Assembly: GCA_003153335.1 (NCBI GenBank)
Contig: PLYG01000006.1
Location: forward strand, 979 to 7,836
From: Betaproteobacteria bacterium
GTDB taxonomy: Bacteria > Pseudomonadota > Gammaproteobacteria > Burkholderiales > Casimicrobiaceae
Length of the DNA: 6,858 nucleotides
Direction: 5' to 3'
In this document: positions 1 to 5,469 of the stretch, in pieces
How positions within the stretch are numbered: position 1 is the stretch's first letter
Layout: the number at the start of each line of letters is the position of its first letter
The notes under the pieces: generated by a model
What the model saw: the letters and a program-made list of their open reading frames with translations, nothing else
Database searches by the model: none
What the model was told of the DNA's origin: nothing
Position numbers and translations under genes: made by a program

Positions 1-260
1 GCGTGGCCGCCGCATGATCCATGGCGGGCGGCCCACGGTGCGGGCGACGCTGTACATGGCGGCGTTGGTAGCGAGTCGTCATAACGAAGTGCTCAAACGC
101 TTCTACCAACGCCTGCTGGCGAGCGGCAAACCGAAGAAGGTGGCACTGGTGGCATGCATGCGTAAATTGCTGGTCATCTTGAATGCCATCGCCAAATCAG
201 GCCAGCCGTGGGACGCATCGCTCCACGGGGCTTGACAAGCAAGACAGTTGCTACGGACTA
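1..260 (+). mobile_element. IS110-family insertion sequence, right-hand end (partial)
   Basis: The window opens inside an IS110-family element. Only the last third or less of the transposase gene and a short stretch after its stop codon are present. IS110-type elements usually lack clear terminal inverted repeats, so the right boundary cannot be fixed from sequence. I place it roughly 20-30 bases after the stop at 235 because the sequence there shows no further coding or structured content, and that edge is a guess. The left end, where the bridge RNA of the IS110 subgroup would lie, is outside the window. Confidence 0.6.
2..235 (+). CDS. IS110-family transposase, C-terminal fragment
   Basis: This is the C-terminal part of an IS110/IS116/IS902-type transposase (Transposase_20 region), open at its 5' end because the window starts inside the gene. 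Seen directly: about 77 residues are in frame from base 2, including GGRPTVRATLYMAALVASRH (residues 8-27 of this fragment), then a GKPKKVALVACMRKLL stretch and a final ILNAI segment, ending at TGA 233-235. These are the conserved C-terminal blocks of the family, which uses a RuvC-like DEDD domain plus a C-terminal serine domain, guided by a bridge RNA in the members studied. The DEDD domain is not in the window. The internal ATG at 14 is not a real start, since codons before it continue the family similarity. Identification is by recognising these blocks, not by a search. Confidence 0.85.
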   Translation, partial: RGRRMIHGGRPTVRATLYMAALVASRHNEVLKRFYQRLLASGKPKKVALVACMRKLLVILNAIAKSGQPWDASLHGA

Positions 261-377
261 TCGGTATTTGTGTCCGGGTTCGATTCTTCATGTTGGTCGG
301 CATTTTTCGACGCATGCACGGCAACCCAAACATGCCACCAAATTGATGGCGCAGGACTTCCGAAGGTTGCGGCACTT

Positions 378-486
378 CATGGCATGCATCCAACCGACCC
401 AGTACCGACCACCCTGCAGGGCACCCCGCGCGTGAGCAAATAGGGAGTTCGCGCCTGGCATTCCAGCCTAACCCATACCGAGCCGC
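378..486 (+). repeat. Two degenerate copies of an ACCCARTACCGACC-like motif
   Basis: Two related stretches lie about 75 bases apart. The first (378-412) contains CCAACCGACCCAGTACCGAC and the second (451-486) contains CCTAACCCATACCGAGCCGC. Both are preceded by a TGGCAT segment, so the similarity extends beyond the core. A third copy lies near 1020-1055. The copies are imperfect and share perhaps 70-80% of aligned bases by eye. They look like remnants of a dispersed non-coding repeat, not a CRISPR or tandem array. Confidence 0.35.
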
Positions 487-1019
487 AAATAGCACATCCC
501 GACTCGCGGCCAAGAATTTCGAACGAGGGGGAAAGAAAAGAGCCGGATATTGGGATGGATCAACTTATGGGTTCGTCCGTCTTGGAATTGCTGTCCCCTC
601 GTAGTATCCTGAAAAACTGCAGAGAACTTGAGCAGCGGTCAGCAAAGCAATTTCAGCAGACTTCGATAGGGGGCATGATGAACGCTCGGTTCGCCAGCCT
701 TGTAGACACGCAATTGCTGCTTTTCAAGTTATCAACTGTGACCTTCTGCAGGGCAGTTCAATTCTGGGTCCAGCTTGCCGACAGGCAGATCCATGTCTTT
801 GGTGGCCTGGGTGAAGAAGAACATCGATCTCACCCTGCGATCCCCCGAGGACCGTCGCTCGTGGACCACTACGGCAGGCGTGAACATGACATTGATCCGG
901 AACACGATGTCTGAGCGAATGGCAAGTGTATGAAACGGTGCGCACGTGATCGCCGGGTGCACCTAATTATGAGGATCTGGTTCTTAAGGACATCACACCA
1001 GGGCTAAGGCATTGATGCC

Positions 1020-1055
1020 CGCCAGTGCTCTCCAACCTACCCAATACCGACCCGC
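1020..1055 (+). repeat. Third copy of the ACCCARTACCGACC-like motif
   Basis: This stretch contains CCAACCTACCCAATACCGAC, matching the cores at 391-410 and 464-483 with a few substitutions and small gaps. A partial fourth core, CAATACCGACCCC, follows at 1083-1095. All copies share one orientation. The motif resembles short intergenic repeats common in proteobacterial accessory DNA, but I cannot assign it to a named family. Confidence 0.35.
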
Positions 1056-1193
1056 ACTCCGCCATAGCCGTCCCGGAGGCAGCAATACCGACCCCAAAGC
1101 TCACCCCGATGTGCAATCCAGGGTCTTGCAGTTTCCGGCAGAGGGAACCCCGCAACTGCCCATGAATGGCAGTTCGGAATAGATTCGGGGCGG

Positions 1194-1243
1194 TGGTGGG
1201 CCGTGAAAGATTCGAACTTTCGACCTACGGATTAAGAGTCCAG
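1194..1243 (-). pseudogene. tRNA-Lys(CUU) 3' half, probable attachment site
   Basis: On the minus strand this reads as the 3' portion of a lysine tRNA gene. Visible parts, in tRNA order: the anticodon loop CTCTTAA (1232-1238 reversed) with anticodon CUU; the 3' anticodon strand TCCGT; the variable region AGGTC; a T stem GAAAG paired with CTTTC around the loop TTCGAAT; the 3' acceptor strand ACGGCCC; the discriminator A; and encoded CCA (1194-1196). The 5' acceptor strand and D arm are absent: the bases beyond 1243 show no GGGCCGT or D-loop GG. The 5' anticodon strand is degenerate (CTGGA, where pairing needs something like GCGGA), so the match ends near tRNA position 28. It cannot make a functional tRNA. 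A 3'-half copy of this extent is the usual footprint of site-specific integration by tyrosine recombinases into tRNA genes. By that logic the element lies to the right of 1243 and older DNA to the left. Confidence 0.8.
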
Positions 1244-1903
1244 CTCACTCTGAAATTTATGGTTCAAAAGATGAAGAATCGTAAGTGATTTTTCGTTGGT
1301 CGTCGTTCCTGGCGTCGGGAACCGAACCTATCCCGAACCTCGTTCTTGATACTCCCCATTCTTGGGTGTGCAACGCGAACGAAAACAATCAGTTGCCCCG
1401 ATCTTCACCGAACTTGCCCCGAACTATGCAACTTGGGGGAACCACCGACAGGGAGAGGCACTGCCGGCGGGGTGAAAGTCCAGGGCCTGAGGTTGCTCCA
1501 CGCTTCACTCAGCGGACCGCGCGGGGGCCGGGAGGGGGTCGGTAACCGCGCGCTGAAACTACCCCGCTCGGGACCACTCCGGGCCAGGGCGTGCCTACCG
1601 ACGCCGCCCCCGGAGCTGCCAAGCGGGGTTGGCGACCGCGCACCCCGGATTGCCCGGTCCGATCGGCGACGGTGCTTGGACATGATCGGGACTGCGGACA
1701 AGATTTTCAATTACGCCGATGTTCCCGGTCAATGATGGCTCCGCGAGTGACTGCACAGCCAGCGGAACCGGTCATTGAAGTACGCTCCGGCAAATCCCGC
1801 TGTCGGCCAACTGCGGACAGTCGACCTCGGTTCAGCGTAGCAGCCCCTCGGCCATTGAACGGCTTGCTGTCCTGGCTACCTCAACCCAGCACTGTGCCGG
1901 CAC
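1244..1903. other. Non-coding GC-rich region between tRNA fragment and DUF5648 gene
   Basis: All reading frames here (for example 1346-1735 plus, 1405-1710 minus) overlap one another, are rich in Arg, Pro and Gly, and resemble no family, as expected of open frames in GC-rich non-coding DNA. The region holds GC-rich degenerate repeats at 1498-1551 and 1627-1641 that recur at 4444-4512. The part just after the tRNA fragment (1244-1300) is AT-richer. The stretch 1740-1900 lies downstream of the stop of the minus-strand gene. I see no clear stem plus T-run terminator there, only the palindrome GTGCCGGCAC at 1895-1904. Confidence 0.5.
1498..1551 (+). repeat. GC-rich degenerate repeat, cluster 1
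   Basis: Two recognisable units lie here. At 1498-1519 a stretch contains CTTCACTCAGCGGACCG, which matches TTTCACTCAGGGACCG at 4488-4503 apart from one substitution and a one-base gap, inside a longer 20/22 match. At 1537-1551 is GGTCGGTAACCGCGC, a unit repeated with changes at 1627-1641 (GGTTGGCGACCGCGC), 4444-4459 and 4498-4512. All copies run in the same direction. Function is unknown. Confidence 0.4.
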
Positions 1904-3655
1904 TTACTGCACGGAACAGAACACCACGCCCTCGCCGCTCCAACCCAGCCCGATCATCTGGTTATAAATCGTATCATTGGTGGCATAGCGGTGATTGGAA
2001 TCATGTTGCGCGAAGCGACCGTTATACGCCCGCTTGATTGGGTTCGTACCGGCGGGACAGACCCCGGAGCTTGTGACCGGCCAACCGGAGAAGTCGTAGC
2101 TCTCGAAGTGCCACCCCGGGTCCAGCATGACGGCCGCGCATTCGTCCGGGTCGATGGTATAGAAGTGGCCGTTGGGACCACCCGCGGACTGCACTCCATA
2201 GAAGCGGCAGACGCGCGCGGGGCCGCCGCTCTTCCAGGTCTGGCCAGTGCGGCTCCAGCCGGGGCCGGCGCTGCCTCCGTCAATCGCCGTGGCCTCGTTC
2301 GGATCGGCGGTGATGAAATAGTGATTGAGGGTGGTGTTGTAGAACTCCACCACCGGGGTGGTCGTTTCGACACCAACGTAGCTGGCAATGAACGTCGTGG
2401 TGCCGGCGGCTTCGGCGGTCCCGGCGATCAGGATCTGCGCGTCCGCCTGTACCGCAATACTCGTTGCGTTCGTATAGGAAATACTCACAGCCTTGGCGTG
2501 GTCAGCGCCGCTATCGGCTACCGCGCTCGCGGTGGCTAAGTCCGCACTGGTGATGATCGGCGACACTGCGGTCGGCGCGCCGCCGTTGGCAATGGAATAG
2601 AGCGCAACGCGGGCGGCCGAAGTCCCATTGCCCACCTCGTTCACGACCACAGCCATCGTATCCGCGGCCACGCCCGCTACCCCCCCAACAAAGACATTCT
2701 GCGGGGGATAGGTGAAGGTGGTCGCATTAAGGGTGCAGTCGGCCTTGAGTTGGCGGCCAAAAAACCGCGCCCCATTCGCCTCCCCCACGAAGCTCACCAA
2801 GCTGGAACCGGAGTCATAAAACCCGCCAGTCGTATCCGGGAGCACGAACTGGTCGCTACGCGGAAGCACCTCCTTCACGGTAGTCCCACAGGTGCCCGGG
2901 TTCCCCTGAAGATCGAAGTTGGCCACGCCGATTCCCGGATGGGCAGGGTCGAGCCTGCTCGCGCCCCCAATGACCACCCCGTTCGGGGTCGCCGCGATCC
3001 ACCGGCCCTGAAAGTCCCCCTGGGCATACACATGACCGCCATTGCCGAAACTGGTGACCAGTTGGCCTGTACTGGGGTCGAACAGATAGACCCCACTACG
3101 GTATTGCAACGATGGCGAGTACTGGGCCTCTACCGCGAGTAAGGCAATCAAGGGAGAAGGTGTGGCTGCCTTACCGAATCCCGAGTCTAGGGCAGCCAAA
3201 TGGGTGCCGGGGGCGACAACTGCGCCACCAACGAAAGAAATGCTGCCACCGGTGAGAACAGCGGGTGGCACGGTCAAATTGTCGACGCCGATATCCGCGC
3301 CGGTGTCCGCGTCGAACAAGCGAACGATCGCGTTCTTGGAACCGTCCGACACCTCCACAATAAGTATGTTTCCGCTCAGCGTCGCGCCGGTGACGTTGCC
3401 GTCTATTTCCCTTGTTTGCTCACGATTGGAAGAACCGAGGATTAAGATGACGGCCCGGAATTGATCGCGATAATTCGAAACCATGATATATCCGTTCTCA
3501 GTTAAACGCGTTAGAACGCGAAAAGGATCTCTGGCAATTGTGTGCTTTGTGGCGGTAACACTAACTAGTGAGCCTGGCGGGTCATCCATTGCCAAACCGC
3601 TTGTTGTGAACCAGGCCAGCAGCAGGCCGCCCAGAACCTTCACATAGACGCGCAT
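1904..3655 (-). CDS. Secreted DUF5648-domain protein with beta-propeller-like N-terminal region
   Basis: This encodes a 583-residue protein of unknown function, predicted to be exported. Residues 1-22 form a signal peptide: a short basic start (MRVYVK), a hydrophobic stretch GGLLLAWF and a small-residue end SGLA. Residues 30-430 are rich in Gly, Val, Ala and Thr with many short beta-strand-like segments. The part at 187-250, with TSFGNGGHVY, NGVVIGG and GVANFDLQGN, resembles delta-60 / SBBP-type propeller repeats, suggesting a beta-propeller. Residues 435-583 match the DUF5648 domain: EFYNTTLNHYFITADPNEA at 437-455, then NGHFYTIDPDECAAV at 495-509, then SNHRYATND at 553-561. These are three variants of an N-H-[YFR]-[FY] module, probably a small repeat propeller with paired Cys (483, 506, 533, 580). 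The ATG is well placed, with GGGAGG at 3662-3667 seven bases upstream. It appears monocistronic. The domain often ends secreted or cell-surface proteins in Burkholderiales, but the role is unproven. Confidence 0.85.
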   Translation of the reverse strand: MRVYVKVLGGLLLAWFTTSGLAMDDPPGSLVSVTATKHTIARDPFRVLTRLTENGYIMVSNYRDQFRAVILILGSSNREQTREIDGNVTGATLSGNILIVEVSDGSKNAIVRLFDADTGADIGVDNLTVPPAVLTGGSISFVGGAVVAPGTHLAALDSGFGKAATPSPLIALLAVEAQYSPSLQYRSGVYLFDPSTGQLVTSFGNGGHVYAQGDFQGRWIAATPNGVVIGGASRLDPAHPGIGVANFDLQGNPGTCGTTVKEVLPRSDQFVLPDTTGGFYDSGSSLVSFVGEANGARFFGRQLKADCTLNATTFTYPPQNVFVGGVAGVAADTMAVVVNEVGNGTSAARVALYSIANGGAPTAVSPIITSADLATASAVADSGADHAKAVSISYTNATSIAVQADAQILIAGTAEAAGTTTFIASYVGVETTTPVVEFYNTTLNHYFITADPNEATAIDGGSAGPGWSRTGQTWKSGGPARVCRFYGVQSAGGPNGHFYTIDPDECAAVMLDPGWHFESYDFSGWPVTSSGVCPAGTNPIKRAYNGRFAQHDSNHRYATNDTIYNQMIGLGWSGEGVVFCSVQ

Positions 3656-3661
3656 GACTTA

Positions 3662-3667
3662 CCTCCC
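3662..3667 (-). promoter_or_regulatory. Ribosome binding site of the DUF5648 gene
   Basis: On the minus strand the sequence reads GGGAGG followed by a six-base spacer and the ATG at 3655. This is a near-consensus Shine-Dalgarno sequence and supports that ATG as the start, which also leaves a complete signal peptide. Confidence 0.7.
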
Positions 3668-3840
3668 ACTAAAGGAATGAAGCCCTGACTTTCCGGGTCT
3701 ACTTGCTGTCGCTCAACTATCCCTTCGCCTAACGCGGAAAACCAGTCAAAGTCGAGTCGATCCGACTTCGTGGTGTGCGTGCCAAGCCCCTCGCGTTGAC
3801 GGCTGCCACGCTATACGTTTCCGTTCAGGTTGTCAACGTC

Positions 3841-3876
3841 AAGGAGTGTGAAATTGTCCGTCGAAAAACACTCCTT
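3841..3876. repeat. Small inverted repeat (9-bp stem, 18-base loop)
   Basis: AAGGAGTGT at 3841-3849 is the exact reverse complement of ACACTCCTT at 3868-3876. No T-run follows on either strand, so it is not a classical terminator. It could be an operator-like palindrome or an RNA hairpin in the divergent region. Nine-bp repeats also arise by chance, so this is weak. Confidence 0.3.
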
Positions 3877-4156
3877 TGCCCTTGTCATCAGGTGATCGGT
3901 GAGTTTCCGCATGGCGCCGTTTCGCGCGTTGCCGTGATCGTCGGCTTCCCATGCGTCGTCAATGGCAGCAACGGGTCGTAACCGGGAATTCGCTCTCCCG
4001 AATTGAACGACCGCTGTCCAGCCCTTTGCGGTCATGCACCAACGCGGCGCGACGACACGCCACGATCCTTCCAGGAACCCGCGCAACCGCCGCCGACAAA
4101 TCCATCCCGATTCTGCGCGTTTCGGCGCCCACTTTCCGCGTTTCGTCACAAGCCCA

Positions 4157-4185
4157 TTGAGGGCCTTCCCGCATCCGGCTACATT
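4157..4185 (+). promoter_or_regulatory. Putative sigma70-type promoter of the small-protein gene
   Basis: TTGAGG (4157-4162) and TACATT (4180-4185) are separated by exactly 17 bases. Each matches four of the six consensus bases. Transcription would begin near 4192, giving a leader of about 47 bases before the ATG at 4239. Spacing and position are good, but the boxes are only moderate matches in GC-rich DNA. Confidence 0.4.
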
Positions 4186-4238
4186 GCACCCATCAACAAC
4201 GCACCGCTGCAAGCAAGCAACCTCAAAAGGGAACAGCC

Positions 4239-4421
4239 ATGAAGACGAACATAATGAATCGGATCTACGCTTTGGCAATGAGCGCAGTGTTCGCCACGGT
4301 TGCCACCGTTGGTGTCGCCGTAGTGATGACTTCGAGCGGCGAGCATGCCTTCAATGCTGCTCAATCCGCGACACTTAGCCAGGCGCATGACCTGACCGGC
4401 TCCAAGAGCTTGGCACTGTAG
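4239..4421 (+). CDS. Small exported or membrane-anchored protein, 60 residues, unknown function
   Basis: This 60-residue protein starts MKTNIMNRIYALAMSAVFAT. Residues 9-31 are a continuous hydrophobic, Ala/Val-rich segment after a basic start (Lys2, Arg8). The C-terminal half is short, polar and Ala/Ser-rich (SGEHAFNAAQSATLSQAHDL). This fits either an uncleaved membrane anchor or a signal peptide releasing a peptide of about 25-30 residues. The start is supported by AAAAGGGA at 4225-4232, six bases before the ATG. A later ATG at 4254 (Met6) is less well placed. A plausible promoter lies at 4157-4185. The gene stands alone, divergent from the DUF5648 gene, and no terminator was seen. I do not recognise a family. 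The combination of ribosome site, promoter and coherent hydrophobicity makes me think it is real, despite its length. Confidence 0.6.
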   Translation: MKTNIMNRIYALAMSAVFATVATVGVAVVMTSSGEHAFNAAQSATLSQAHDLTGSKSLAL

Positions 4422-4776
4422 CGCCAATACAGCCGCTGACCCCGGACCGGCAACCGCGCCGCCCCCCCCCACGCCTGACCTGCCACGTTTCACTCAGGGA
4501 CCGGAAACCGCCGAGCGGGGCAAACGATCGCGTGTCCAGGCGCAGAACGGGGGGTTATGTCAAACGACTCCGCCGCTTTGCCGGTTCTTCGGCGCCTTGG
4601 CGGGGCCTGATCCTTATCGCGTTACCCATTGCTTACAATCGGCAGGCAATCGGCAAATTTAACGTGGAATCGGCGGACAGGCTCCATGTTTCGTGGATCG
4701 CCGGACAGAATCGATGTGAGTTGTGCCGTCAACGCCAGGACTGCATTCGAGTTCCGAACTACATCGTAAGTGAGTT
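4422..4776. other. Intergenic region with GC-rich repeats and short direct repeats
   Basis: The first part (4444-4512) holds the second cluster of the GC-rich degenerate repeat and a run of ten C bases at 4461-4470. Further on, AATCGGCA occurs at 4637-4644 and 4648-4655, with AATCGGCG at 4668-4675. A plus-strand frame 4532-4807 begins with GTG, has no good ribosome site and resembles nothing I know, so I do not call it. The region may contain the lost 5' control sequence of the OB-fold gene. Confidence 0.4.
4444..4512 (+). repeat. GC-rich degenerate repeat, cluster 2
   Basis: GGACCGGCAACCGCGC at 4444-4459 and GGACCGGAAACCGCC at 4498-4512 are near-identical units. The second directly follows TTTCACTCAG (4488-4497), the same neighbour found in cluster 1 at 1502-1511. 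The two clusters lie about 3 kb apart in the same orientation, on either side of the two intact cargo genes. Confidence 0.4.
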
Positions 4777-5415
4777 GTGCAGGGTAGCCCGCGAGCGTCC
4801 TGGATAGAGGATGAAGTCTTCCATGAGTATATGAGCCACGATGATCTGGTTGCATGGGTAGGAAGCCTCTGGGAGTTCCCTTTGGCATACGATGCCAAGT
4901 ACTCCTTGTTTGAGCGACTTGGGTACATTTCCAACATCGAAACCCTCAACAGCGCAGCCGATGCTCAGACACCGGCGCAAGCCTTAGAGCAAAATCGGGA
5001 ACCTGAATTCGATACAACATCAATCCGAATTTCTTCAGCCTATCTACAGGACAAAGAGGCAGCCAATGCCAAGTTTAAGGGGCATCGTTTCAAAGTGACC
5101 GGGGTATTGGCAGATGCGCCCCCCAATCCCGCGATTATGGATTTGTATCCCAAAAACCCGCCAAGAGCGTCGTTTTTGATAGGTTGGCTTGGCGCTTCCG
5201 GAAAATTTGATTCTAAGACCACGGTACTTTTTTACTCCAAATCCAAATACAGCCTAAGTGACTCTCAGAAACTGAAGTTTAGACACTCGCGGTCACCGAC
5301 CGATGCCAAAGGCATGTCGACGGCGCGAAATTATTTTCAACAAAATGCAAAAAAATGCTTGACACAAAACCCGTTTCGCGAGGTCGCCGCGCTGCTCGCT
5401 CGGGGTTGTTTTTAG
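4777..5415 (+). CDS. OB-fold (tRNA_anti-like) domain protein, truncated by IS insertion
   Basis: Residues 1-165 are native and the gene is cut at 5271, where the IS begins in frame after Lys165. The remaining 47 codons are IS sequence, ending at TAG 5413-5415. Residues 88-113 read SAYLQDKEAANAKFKG followed by HRFKVTGVLAD, which fits the start of the tRNA_anti-like OB-fold domain: a helix with a K/N-E-A-x-A-x-x-K/Y-F/Y-K-G pattern, then a V-T-G strand. Later strands (SFLIGWLG at 132-139, TTVLFYS at 148-154) are consistent with an OB barrel whose end is lost. Such domains occur in small exported or lipid-anchored bacterial proteins of unknown role, but no signal peptide is visible here. The start is unsure: GTG at 4777 comes just after an in-frame stop at 4771, and ATG at 4831 (Met19) is an alternative. 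Base composition is AT-richer than the neighbours, suggesting a different origin. Probably non-functional. Confidence 0.6.
   Translation: MQGSPRASWIEDEVFHEYMSHDDLVAWVGSLWEFPLAYDAKYSLFERLGYISNIETLNSAADAQTPAQALEQNREPEFDTTSIRISSAYLQDKEAANAKFKGHRFKVTGVLADAPPNPAIMDLYPKNPPRASFLIGWLGASGKFDSKTTVLFYSKSKYSLSDSQKLKFRHSRSPTDAKGMSTARNYFQQNAKKCLTQNPFREVAALLARGCF
5272..5290 (+). repeat. Left terminal inverted repeat of the IS
   Basis: CTGAAGTTTAGACACTCGC matches the reverse complement of 6840-6858 at all but position 16 (T here, A in the partner). Similarity falls off after base 19. Confidence 0.85.
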
Positions 5416-5434
5416 AGCGAGCAGCGCGGCGACC
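5382..5434. repeat. Perfect 20-bp inverted repeat (hairpin) in the IS leader
   Basis: The arm at 5382-5401 begins GGTCGCCGCG, and the arm at 5415-5434 is its exact 20-base reverse complement. The loop is 13 bases (GGGGTTGTTTTTA). It lies 110 bases inside the left end and 35 bases before the transposase ATG. Transcripts entering from outside would form a very stable stem just upstream of the start. No T-run follows, so it is not a standard terminator. Likely roles are limiting transposase expression from read-through, or a subterminal protein-binding site. Both are inferred. Confidence 0.85.
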
Positions 5435-5469
5435 AATGAGGGATCGTTCTCGATCTCGGATGCTCCTTC

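Larger units (their letters stand above)
261..1193. other. Intergenic region without a supportable gene
   Basis: No reading frame here combines a convincing start, ribosome binding site and recognisable protein. The longest frames are 555-914 on the plus strand and 732-962 on the minus strand. They overlap each other, have no family I recognise, and lack a Shine-Dalgarno sequence I would trust. The stretch holds three degenerate copies of a motif resembling CCTACCCAATACCGACC (see the repeat entries). It lies on the outer, presumably chromosomal or older-island, side of the tRNA-Lys half-site. It may be decayed coding DNA, but I cannot name a parent gene. Confidence 0.5.
3656..4156. other. Divergent intergenic region between the DUF5648 gene and the small-protein gene
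   Basis: About 500 bases separate two genes that point away from each other, so both control regions should lie here. Near the minus-strand gene I see its ribosome binding site but no confident promoter. A TTGACT on the minus strand near 3745 lacks a matching -10 at normal spacing. A 9-bp inverted repeat lies at 3841-3876. A minus-strand frame at 3811-4278 ends in protein-like sequence but is Cys/Arg/Trp-rich upstream and is not called as a gene. Nothing else was recognised. Confidence 0.45.

Noticed and set aside
724..962. Minus-strand frames with moderately protein-like sequence
   Set aside because: No start with a ribosome site, no family I recognise, competing frames on the other strand, and an early stop. 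At most a decayed fragment.
1194..1270. Complete functional tRNA-Lys gene
   Set aside because: The 5' acceptor strand and D arm are not found in the bases that follow 1243, so only the 3' half is present.
1436..1490. GGGGTGAAAGTCC-type segment resembling parts of structured RNAs (cobalamin riboswitch, group II intron)
   Set aside because: Only a short G-rich fragment matches. The other conserved boxes and pairings of either RNA class are missing, and no relevant gene follows.
1405..1735. Overlapping open frames on both strands in the GC-rich spacer
   Set aside because: Low-complexity Arg/Pro/Gly composition, several mutually overlapping frames, no ribosome site and no family resemblance.
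1895..1904. GTGCCGGCAC palindrome just after the stop of the DUF5648 gene as a terminator
   Set aside because: The self-complementary run leaves no loop, and no T-run follows on the minus strand.
4532..4807. A 91-residue plus-strand frame before the OB-fold gene
   Set aside because: GTG start without a ribosome site, Arg/Cys-rich content and no recognised similarity. It overlaps the likely start of the OB-fold frame without evidence of a frameshift joining them.
5359..5364. Perfect TTGACA -35 box in the IS leader
   Set aside because: The position 17 bases downstream is GGTCGC, inside the hairpin arm, so no -10 box exists at a usable distance.
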